From NCBI RefSeq assembly GCF_035046505.1, contig NC_089825.1:3897563-3961562 (forward strand): a stretch of DNA of 64,000 bases, in the 5' to 3' direction. The notes below the pieces were generated by a model that was given only the letters and a program-made list of their open reading frames with translations, had not been told where the DNA came from and did no database searches. Position numbers and translations under genes: made by a program. The stretch comes from Tiliqua scincoides. Lineage: Eukaryota; Chordata; Lepidosauria; Squamata; Scincidae. The first letter of the stretch is position 1. The number at the start of each line of letters is the position of its first letter. This document shows, in pieces, positions 55,709-64,000 of the stretch.

Positions 55709-58404
55709 GAGGCCTGTACTGAGCGGGGGGGGGGGGGAATCCCTGCCCATCAGCAGCTCTGGAAGGAGCTAGGTGTGCCAGCACAGTGTCTGTTTTGGCG
55801 CAGTTTGACTGTTGGAGGAGCATTTTTCATGGGTTCATCCCATGGCACTTGTGTGGCATTGAAAGCCATGCAGGAGAGGCCAAAGAATGACTCTTCTGTC
55901 TACATCCAGCTGCATCCAGGGCCAGGGGAAGACCTGCCCCATTAGACCTGTCCATCAGCTGTGGACTTCAAACTGTGACAGATGCGACTTGAGCGAAGCT
56001 GTGACAAAGCGTCTCCCACAGTGCTCCTGTAGCACTGAAAAGTGCATCAGTCTGCCAGTCCCTCTCCCATGCAGTCATGTGCCCTGGCCTGTGGCAGGAC
56101 TGGGGCCAACAGCTTGTGTGTCCAGTGCTGCCCCCTGGAATATAGGTCCATGCCATACTGTGCCACTGCTGCACAGGGTGGCTCTTGAAATGAAAGCACA
56201 CACCTGCGTAATGCAGTGAGGGAGAAACGTTCGCATTCCAAATAGGAAGGAGTGACTTTCTCATAGTTTCCAAAGCAGCAGTGCCCATCTGAACGGTCGT
56301 ACTGGCCAATCGTGGATCATTTCAAGAGAAGTGGAAGGTGTGGCTTGATAGCAGGTGTCGCCAGCAACTGCTCCTCAAATCACCTCTGTGCAGTTTGGCA
56401 TCATGCCCGATACAGGGTGGCTTTTCTTTGTGCCTGCACAGTTGGCCTTGCCTCTCAAATGCTGCGCATTGGACCTTGCCACGACAGTGGTTTGGACAGC
56501 ATTTCCTTTTTCAGTGGCTCATGTTTCAGGCATCTTCTCCCAGGAAGGCAAAGGAGGATTCCAGAGAAGAGCCACAGGCTCTAAATCCAGAGAAGCTTCA
56601 GTGAGCCCTGGGTGAATGGGCTGGGAACGTGGCACCCAGCTGTGTGGAGGCCAGGAGTCTCATCGCCATGCACTGTAATGCAGGCTGTCTCTGACTGTGC
56701 CAGCTTGCTCAGTGCAACCAAGATGGTGATGGGAGAGTGGTTGAAACATGAATGAGGTGGGCAGTGAATGTCTGCAATGCTGCTGCCGCCTTCACACGCC
56801 TTCAGGAGTGTGTTTCCTCCTTCCTCCTCAGACACGTGGAGGCTTGAAGGCCAAAGAGGTACCCTGGCAGCACTCAGGTGGACATGGTGGAGGAGGAGCC
56901 ACTACTCTTCTTGAATCTGTTCCTCCTTTGCTCCAAGCCTGGGGCAGGGCGGAGTCACACTCGATTCTGGAAGAAATGACCTCTGCCTGGGCTGCTGACA
57001 AGGTGCCTGCCTGACTAAGGGGCAGGACTTATTAACAGTATTTAATACTGTTATTAAGTATTAATAACATTAAGTTTAATACTTAATACTGTTTTTACTG
57101 TGTTTAATACTGTAATTAAGCGGAGACTTCCCCTCCACTTCCAAGTAGAGACGGATGGAAGGTCATTTTGTTGTGGGTCTTCCAGTACCAAATCCTGCTC
57201 TCACGTACTTGACAAGGTGTCCAAGTTGGCTTCTCGAGTTGTGCCTTGCTTTCAGCACCGCCATGGGTGTGATGCTGGCTGTGGCTCTCTGCATTTCCGT
57301 CACAGTGAGCTTCCTCACACACTCTGGACAGCTGGTTGGAAAAAATATTCACATTGATGGGTGTAGTTAACTTATTTGTACTATTTTCCCTGATAAAGTG
57401 GTCTTAAATAGTTATCCTACATTTGCTTCCTTCTATATGGGTTTTGTATTGTTTTTCTCTTCATCTGCTTTTCTGTTACAACTCCTTTTAAGGCTTGAAT
57501 TCTTGTGGTTTAATTTCAGTGAAAATATCTCTTGATAAGAGAACAGATAGACTCCTGTGTGTGCTCTCAAAAGTGACTGTCTTCTGGTTTTGTGAACAAG
57601 GGACACATGGGGGGAGGGAACGCTCCCTGAATGAAGAGGTCCTCCTCAGCCCTTAGGACCATGTGGTTTGAGCAAAGCTCAGGCAAGAGAGCTTGGGAGG
57701 AAGGGGTGCTGCTTTGAACAGAAGGCTAGAAGCACGGGATGAGCAGAACCTGTGGTCCCGCTGCAAGAGGTCCTGGCCAGCAAGAACTCTGCTGGCTGCC
57801 AGGCATGTCCATTGCTCATAGCCACATCTGGCTTTCACTCCAAATGACACTGTCTTGTGTGGAGGCAGCCTGTCTGCCTAGAGTCATTGCTTTTTGGCTC
57901 TGGCTCATCCCCTTTTGCGTCCCTGCCACTTCAGGGAAGACTGCAGGCAGGCCCTCAGCCGGGCTTGCAGGCCTCGGCCTCCCCTTTCTGAAGCCACTGG
58001 AGGCTCCCTCATCTGCCTCCCTCTTCCAAGTTTTGTATCATGCCTCTGATGTTTGAAGCCCTTCAGCTTGTTATCATCGGCCTCCAGTTTCACAGCCTGC
58101 TTTCTCCAAGCTGAGGCAGCAAACTCTTGCTGACAGCTCCCAAGTGCTGTCTACTTTTTGGCCTCCAGAAGCAGCATGAAAGTGGGCACCGTGTGTGGTT
58201 TAGTGGGGAGGGGGGCAGCATATTTGGCTTCAGAGAAGACTTTACACTTCCAGCTTTGACGACCAGTTGGAACAAAGGCCAGCCTTCATCACTTTCTCCC
58301 CCAGTGAGGAGCAGCAGCTCCCTCCAAGGGTCCATGAAGGGTGTCTATGGACACCATGCCTGTCCCCTTAGTTCTGTGATGACCAGCCAGTAGACAGTTT
58401 TCTG
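55709..58404 (+). other. Gene C 3' UTR
   Basis: About 2.7 kb between the stop and the first AATAAA. It contains a poly-G run (55726-55737) and an AT-rich palindromic cluster (57027-57120). No long conserved frame. Confidence 0.5.
57027..57120. repeat. AT-rich palindromic cluster
   Basis: Repeated TTTAATACTG / CAGTATTTAA-type units in both orientations within about 95 bp, able to form several hairpins. It lies within the gene C 3' UTR. Confidence 0.7.
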
Positions 58405-58410
58405 AATAAA
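58405..58410 (+). terminator. Poly(A) signal of gene C
   Basis: AATAAA on the plus strand, with T/G-rich sequence downstream. Only 244 bp separate it from the poly(A) signal of gene D on the other strand. Confidence 0.65.
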
Positions 58411-58653
58411 AATAATACACATAATATATAGGAATAATAATGATAAAAGGCATACTGTGAAATACAGGAATACAGTACTGTGGAAGTCTTTACAATAGAC
58501 CAGACAGGTGTGTGAGAGCCTGGAGCTGGGCTGCTCCTTGAGCAGAAGGGCAAGGAAAAGAAATCAGAAACGTCCTTCTTTGACGACATTTAATGTGACA
58601 CCAGAAATAGGAAAAATAACAAAAATGGGAGTTTGCACAGATTATCTGAGAGG

Positions 58654-58659
58654 TTTATT
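58654..58659 (-). terminator. Poly(A) signal of gene D
   Basis: TTTATT on the plus strand, i.e. AATAAA on the minus strand, about 1.28 kb after the gene D stop. Confidence 0.6.
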
Positions 58660-59254
58660 TAGGTATTCAGCAGCATACCAGCATGGGCAAAGGCAGCACT
58701 TTTAAGAGGCCAAGCCTAGTGGTTCCCTGGGTCTGCTTCAGGAGGCCTCTTCTGGGTAAAGAAACAATGGTTCCCTTGTGCAGGGGTAAGCCTCTGCTGC
58801 GCTAGCTAATCAGATGGCGCAGGTCCCTGTGCAGCTGCACCACAGGATCAGGACTGGACAGCACCACTGTCTCGTGTACATACAAGGAAATGTATCAAAA
58901 GTACCCAATTCAGCCCATTAGAAACTCTGCAAAAGGTCATATTTAACAAGAGGAAAACATGCCCAAAATGGCGAGTTGAAGTGCTGCTCTGGGGCACTGA
59001 CAGAGTTCAAGGAGGAGAACAGGAAAATAAGCCTGGCATCCCAGCGAGCAGGTGCTGAACAAGGCAAGGAGACCTCTAGAACAGCCCAGTGATGGAAGAA
59101 GGCCCCAGCACACCACTCCCAGGACAGCTTTTTCCACAAGTGCTCCCCTGCAGTGAGTCCCAGTAGCAAAAGTAGGGCACGCCTGCTGGATATTGCTGGA
59201 GGCCAACTGGAAGGATTCTCTTTGTCCTGTTTGCTGCCCTTTCTGCAAACTAAT

Positions 59255-59370
59255 GGTTAATCATGTCTGCAGCACTTTCCATGTGCAAAGTGCTTTACAG
59301 ATCTCACCTCCTTTCATCTTCACAACAAACCTATAAGGTAGGTTAGGCTAAGAGTGAGCGGCTTCTCCAG
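59255..59370. mobile_element. MIR/L2-like SINE or LINE tail
   Basis: Contains AAAGTGCTTTACAGATCTCA and TCACAACAAACCTATAAGGT, the conserved tail region of MIR/L2-type repeats. It lies in the gene D 3' UTR. Confidence 0.5.
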
Positions 59371-59939
59371 GGCCACTGCATGAGCATCCTGACAGGTAGG
59401 GCAAAGCAGACAGCCTCTGTGCGTCTGCAGAGAGGAGGGCGCTGGGTGGTTTGATTGCTGAGGCAAGGCCTTACAGCGCTCCCCTCTGCCCCAGTGCTTT
59501 TTGTTCAATGGTGCCCCCCATCCAGTTTAAAGAGCAAGAAAGGGCAGGAAGAGCAGGCCCACACTGTCACAGTCAAGGCTAATTTTCTTTGTTGTGTACA
59601 CCTGTTCTGCTGCTGCCCAAGATTAAACACTGAGGCAGTGAAGCTATTGCCCAAATGCTCTGAGACCAGCCCAGATTCCTGGTCTCACAGGGTACTTCAA
59701 AAACTTGGAAGCTGGGCCCAGCCTGGAGTACTTGGAGGACTGCTTGCTCCAATGTTCAGCCCTTGCTCTCAATGCTCAGCCCTGGCTGGCAAAAGGACAT
59801 CCTTTCAGAAGAATAGGCCTCAAATGGAACTCTGTCAGGTGATCATCAGTCAGCGCAAGCAGCGGGACCACTCCCCACTTCCCGGCCTGTCTCTTGGTTT
59901 TTCCAAGGAGTGCTGCAGCTGTGTCCTCCTGACACAGCT

Positions 59940-61252
59940 TCAGGTTTCATTTGAGGAACTGGCTGGAAAGAGAGGTGGTTTTTCCAAGCTGCTGCCAAGT
60001 GCCATAGCCTGTTCGTTGCTGGGCACAGGGCGCTGCTGGTCCCCATGCATGCGCAGGTGCTGCTTGAGCGACTGTTTGTAGCGGAAGCACTTGCCACAGT
60101 GAGGGCAGGAATAGGGGTTTTCCCCTGTGTGCATTCGTTGATGCTCCAGCAAGTACTTTCTGCGGGCAAAGGTCTTCAGGCACTCGGTGCAGCGATGGCG
60201 CCTCTCGCCATTGGTGTGGCTGGCCTGGTGGCTGAGGAAGGCCTGGGCATGGGTGAAGCTCTGCCCACACTCCTGGCATGAGTACAGCTTGGCACCAGCT
60301 TGGTGGACACTACTCTGGTGCTTAACAAGGTGGTGTGCCCGCACAAATCGCTTGTCACACTGACCGCACTGATAGGGGCGCTCACCCGTGTGAATCCGGT
60401 AATGGTTGGTCAGCTTAGACTTCTCAGCGAAGCGCTTCTCGCACTCGGGGCACTGGTAGGGCTTTTCCCCAGTGTGTGTGCGGGTGTGGTCGTCCAGGTG
60501 CTGCTTGCGAATAAAGGTCTTGCTGCACTGAGGGCACTGGAAGGGCCGGGGTCTCTCCCGATGGGTTTTCTGGTGGACCACCAGGCTCGACTTGCGGTTG
60601 AAGGCCTTGTGGCACTCTGAACACTGGTGGGGCCTATCGGCGTGGCTGGCCTGATGCCTGGTAAGCTGCCCCTGGTGGCTGAAGCCACAGCCACAGTCGG
60701 GGCAGACAAATGCACTGTCGCTTTTCCCCACTGTGTGGGTTCTTTGATGGATCAACAAGCTGGTCTTGAGCCGAAAACTCCTGGGGCATAAGGAGCAAGT
60801 GTGTGGCTTTCCTACTGCCTGGGCCAAAGGCTGGGTGTCTAAACCGCCTTTGAGCTCACTGCAGGCATAGGCTTCTGCTGTCTGCTGGGCCCTGGGTTCA
60901 AGTGTCAGTATTGTGCCTTCCCCATACAGTTCCTCTCCCACCTGCTCTTCACAAGCAAGGCCTTCTCTGCCCCTCACGCAGCCGAAAGGTTCTCTTTTGA
61001 GGCAGGCTTCTGGCTGCGCTGCCTCCAAGTCACAGCTGCCTCTCTTGTTCTGAGGTGGCTCCTCCAGCCTTTGTGCAGGATGGGCTGCTGGCTGCTCCTG
61101 AGGGCCTGCCTGCCCCTCACACCTCCTTTCTGGCTGTGGGTCATAGAAAGCGTCTTCACCTGGCATTCCAGACAGTTCCCCACGGCCTGGCAAGGTGAGG
61201 CTGGACCCCTCCGGTCGACTCGGCTCCTCACTTTTGATCATCACACTATCAT
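59940..61252 (-). CDS. Gene D last exon: nine C2H2 zinc fingers
   Basis: Minus strand; acceptor CCCACTCCCAG before 61252, phase 1, stop at 59942-59940. It begins DDSVMIKSEEPSRPEG with the Psi-K-x-E site I-K-S-E, then a 170-residue acidic linker. Nine fingers follow, from HTCSLCPRSFRLKTSL (about 60810) to YSCPHCGKCFRYKQSL (about 60110). All ligands are present; finger 6 ends H-x4-H (HQSSVH). Fingers 5 (EKSKLTNH) and 9 (YKQSLKQH) match fingers 6 and 9 of gene A. The frame stays open upstream into the intron (to 61400), but the splice acceptor and phase define the exon start used here. Confidence 0.94.
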
Positions 61253-62698
61253 CTGGGAGTGGGATAAAGAGGAACCAGGGATCGTCAGCACTATCCAGCT
61301 GCAAAAGACCCAGAAGGCAAAGCCCAACCCCTTCCCCAGCCACCCATCCCAGGCAAAAGTATCCTGGATGCCCTGGGAGGAGACTGTAAAGATCCACCAC
61401 TTTCCAGAAACAAAATCAAGGATGCAAACGTTATTTCATCAATTTTGAAACTCTCTGCAGCCTGGGATCAAGTTATGTTCCAGTGATCCTGGGGGGCACC
61501 TTGCATTTTATAGTTTATCCAGAGCTCTAAACTGCCAAGCTTCCTGGGCCCTCAGGTCACAGCCCCAGGCCCCACCCTCTAGCTTGCCACATACAGAAAT
61601 ATGGCTGGCTTCTCTGGGCTGACTCCAGGACTACGGAAGAGTCCTTCCCCGGCTGCTTTTGATCTTTCGCTTAGTTTTAACTTGCACATCTTATGGCAAT
61701 GTTCTAGCTTTACTTGGCAGTGCTGGTTATGGATGCCTTGTTTTTAAGTCTACAATTGTAAACTCCTTGTGAAAAATCCATGTTTAAAAAGCAACACACA
61801 GTATAAATACATCAAATCACTAAAGAATTTGCCTTGGCCACATCTGCATCTCAGTTGCAGTCAGCGATACCTGCAGCTGCCCCTCCCTCTCTGCCAAGGG
61901 CCCTGGGGCAGACATGCCACATCCTGCAAACGTTGTGTGGGCCAGTGGAAAACCAGGAGTCCTTAAGTCCTGAGCGCGTGGCTCCTGTGAAGCTCAGAAG
62001 GAGCAAGTGCACCAAGAGGGAGACCAGGACTGAAAGTGACCGAGCATATGTCCAGGAGCACTTCTCCATTTCAGGTGCCGTGTGCAACTCTGGTCACCTC
62101 ATCTTCAAAAAGGACACTGAAGAGGCTAAGGAAAAGCAACTAAGATAATACCAGGGAATTAACCTCTTGGCTGACTTTCTCTGTCAATATAAACAGTTGG
62201 GGACTGCTGAGCTTACAAAAGTGGTGACAGAGGCAGAATACAACAGAGGCGTATCCAAATCGCATGGTGTGGAGGAATCACTGGGAAAAGCAAGTTCCCT
62301 CTCCAAGTACAACCCTGCAACTGGTGGCACCGTCAGGAGAGCAAAAGGAAATACTTCTTGGTACCACTCGGTTCGTGGCCACAGATGTCTGCAGAAGAGG
62401 CGAGGGGTACACTGGCGCACGGCCCAGGAGAACCAACGCTGGAATCTCCCCCTACTGCTTCCTGCCTGCTTGCCTGGGGACCAGCAAAAGAAGATGGGGT
62501 GGTCTCTGTGCCCTCTTGCCACAGCCCACAAATAGTGTGCTGAGTAAGATGGGTCAGTGATCGGAGGCAGTGTGCAGCCCCCCCTCCCAGGAGTAGCAAG
62601 GATCCAATTGCTATAGAAATTGCATCAGCAATACTTTTGGAAATATGAACGGGGCACCGAGAATACCAAGAGCCGTCTGAAAAGAGGAGCAGACTCAC
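61253..62698 (-). other. Gene D intron
   Basis: No further exon found. About 62065-62150 on the plus strand has a short CR1-like stretch (CNSGHLIFKKD, as FWSPHLKKD). The rest is unassigned. Confidence 0.4.
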
Positions 62699-62806
62699 CA
62701 TAGCAAAGCATTGGGGGGGTCTCTCTCTCCCACTTCCCTTTTCCAGGCGGCTCCTCTTGCTTAATCCAGGACAAGAGATCTTCTTTGGATGCCAAGGGCT
62801 CTGGTT
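62699..62806 (-). CDS. Gene D exon: acidic linker with SUMO-type motif
   Basis: A 108-nt exon on the minus strand, acceptor CTTTCCCCAG before 62806, donor GTGAGT after 62699, phase 1/1. It encodes EPEPLASKEDLLSWIKQEEPP and a basic/Pro tail. I-K-Q-E is a Psi-K-x-E motif, and the core resembles exons 5 and 6 of gene C. Confidence 0.85.
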
Positions 62807-63257
62807 CTGGGGAAAGCATGGTACATGAGTTTCCAAGGAGTGCTGAAACCAGTTAAACCTGGGGTTTTGGCGACAACCATTCAAACTGGTTCTGAATGTT
62901 GGAAAGCTCATGCATGGAGTGAGGGAGAGGCAGCAGCTCTGGGCATATACCAGGGCCCTTTCTTCACTACTGCAGGTGCCACCAGCCCCTTCACTTTGGG
63001 AATTAAGAGCAAGTTTGGGCAATCCCAGCCCATCCATGTGGCTCAGCAGCACTGACCATGCGCTTGCAAGGAGAAGAGCCTGGTAGGTAGCCACTGAGTC
63101 ACAAGTGCTTGTAATTCAGGAAGCAGGAGTGGTGTGGAAAGTGAGACTGGAACCTGTGCCTCTGGATGCAGTAGAAAGTCCCATTCCGACCTGCTGACAT
63201 GCTTTCTTTCTCTCTCTCACACACTGAACACTGCAACGGAACGGGACGTCCTTGGGG
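62807..63257. other. Gene D upstream intron, unassigned
   Basis: No KRAB exon or clear repeat recognised on either strand. Confidence 0.3.
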
Positions 63258-63420
63258 CCTTCCCTGAAAACTGCAACTGGTGCAGAATGCAGCTGTCTGG
63301 CTTTTATTTGAGACAAGCCAGAAGGGGCTCATCACTCTTGTGCCAATGAGAATCAATGCTGCCTGCGATGCACTGCAGTTCAAGGTGCAGGCGGCCTTCA
63401 GAGCCAAACAGTCTGGGCTC
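63258..63420 (+). mobile_element. L2-clade LINE fragment
   Basis: Plus-strand frame KLQLVQNAAVWLLFETSQKG followed by ALQFKVQAAF, matching the KLQLVQNAAARLL and FKVL blocks of L2-type elements. Downstream sequence to the window end may be further decayed LINE. Confidence 0.6.
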
Positions 63421-64000
63421 CCTGGTGCCCAAGGTTTCTCCAGATTGCTTGAGACTCCATGCAACAGCTTTGGCTGGTATTCCTCCCTGCACCAAAGTGA
63501 GACTGCCAGACACAGAGCAAGCCTTTCTCTCTGACAGCACAGACTGGGCAGAAGATTCATCCAAGGAGGTTTGCCAAGTATCCTTGTTTACCAGCCCGAC
63601 ACACAAAGATCTGACTCTCTTCGATTATGTCTGTGTGGCTTGACGGTGTTCACTTGCCTCACTGCAGGTTTCTTGCAGAACAGTGACCAGCAAATGGATC
63701 ACTGTGGTTCAAATATGCTCACCACTTTTCTACAAGGAACCTGCACATAAGGCAGATGAACACCACTATCAAGCCACATGGACATAGGTGGTCTGCCCTT
63801 CACTTCTTAAGGCTGCCTAACGAGACCCTGCTGAGAGTGCCTCCTTTCACACAAGCCTTAAAACCCATGGCCATGCAGGGCCATTTCAGTGGTGGGGAAC
63901 TCCTTCTGCAGAGAAGCCTATTGGCTCCAGACCTTCAGTGTTCAATAGGGCTGTTTACTGTTGATCAATACTGTACAATTTGTACATTTTTTCCTTTTAT
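63421..64000. other. Unassigned end of window
   Basis: Nothing firm; possibly the decayed continuation of the L2 fragment (GTGGTGGGGAACTCCTTCTG near 63891 resembles an L2-type 3' coding block). Confidence 0.25.

Larger units (their letters stand above)
37754..58430 (+). other. Gene C: DUF3669-KRAB zinc-finger gene, complete
   Basis: Gene-level entry. Promoter at 37754-37832, non-coding first exon ending near 38116 (donor GTGAGG), then seven coding exons: 38655-39056, 40669-40795, 42154-42267, 43276-43395, 43999-44112, 44338-44436 and 54069-55708. All junctions keep the frame and predict 870 aa: DUF3669 (1-133), KRAB-A (134-176), KRAB-B (176-214), two duplicated acidic exons, a linker, then eleven fingers (325-870). 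The poly(A) signal is at 58405. The last intron (9.6 kb) holds a CR1, an integrase-derived frame with its own splice acceptor, and an L2 LINE. The product is likely a nuclear regulator. Confidence 0.87.
58640..62806 (-). other. Gene D: KRAB-type zinc-finger gene, 3' part
   Basis: Gene-level entry, minus strand. Visible are an acidic exon (62806-62699) and the finger exon (61252-59940), joined in phase 1. The poly(A) signal is at 58659-58654. The DUF3669, KRAB-A and KRAB-B exons should lie right of the window. Family membership rests on the WIKQEEP and MIKSEEP acidic exon starts and on the fingers, which closely resemble those of gene A. It is convergent with gene C. Confidence 0.8.

Noticed and set aside
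54707-55750. Long open frame (347 codons) on the minus strand
   Set aside because: Exactly antisense to the gene C finger exon; the GC-rich, repetitive finger code leaves few stops in the other strand. No domain.
61253-61400. Extension of the gene D finger frame upstream to an ATG
   Set aside because: The acceptor before 61252 and the DDSVMIKSEEP start match the exon borders of the paralogs; the upstream part is intron.

Overview
This is vertebrate nuclear DNA, most likely from a squamate reptile. The genes are split into exons with GT-AG borders, phase-1 introns and AATAAA signals. The repeats fit squamates: many CR1 LINE 3' ends carrying the ACATAAGAAC / CTGGATCAGGCC signature, L2-clade LINE pieces, a tRNA-derived SINE, and many small hAT, Harbinger-like and other DNA-transposon derivatives. 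The species cannot be fixed from sequence alone.

The host content is a cluster of four related zinc-finger genes of the DUF3669(HUB)-KRAB-C2H2 family, the family of mammalian ZNF282, ZNF398, ZNF777, ZNF212 and ZNF746. Gene A (+) enters from the left with only its KRAB-B exon (4991-5104), an acidic exon (10490-10741) and its nine-finger exon (11521-12647). Gene B (+) looks complete: CpG promoter near 15860-16084, DUF3669 exon 18882-19271, KRAB-A 25392-25518, KRAB-B 27184-27300, two small exons, and the finger exon ending at 31216 (about 580 aa). Gene C (+) also looks complete: a promoter with a CCAAT/CRE array near 37754-37832, DUF3669 exon 38655-39056, KRAB-A 40669-40795, KRAB-B 42154-42267, three small exons, and the eleven-finger exon ending at 55708 (about 870 aa). 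Gene D (-) enters from the right with an acidic exon (62699-62806) and its nine-finger exon (59940-61252), and meets gene C tail to tail near 58.4-58.7 kb.

The proteins are expected to be nuclear DNA-binding regulators: DUF3669 and KRAB at the N-terminus, acidic linkers carrying repeated Psi-K-x-E (SUMO-type) sites, and C2H2 fingers at the C-terminus. The KRAB-A boxes of B and C differ from the TRIM28-binding consensus, so classical silencing is doubtful.

Introns and spacers are filled with transposon debris. The most informative pieces are: a LINE with both ends and a 10-bp target duplication (5818-9130); a 127-bp element built from only the two ends of that LINE family (34231-34357), nested in a hAT element that is itself nested in a CR1; and an integrase-derived reading frame (49867-50426) in the last intron of gene C. 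That frame is preceded by a good splice acceptor in the same phase as the KRAB exons, so a KRAB-integrase fusion transcript is possible.
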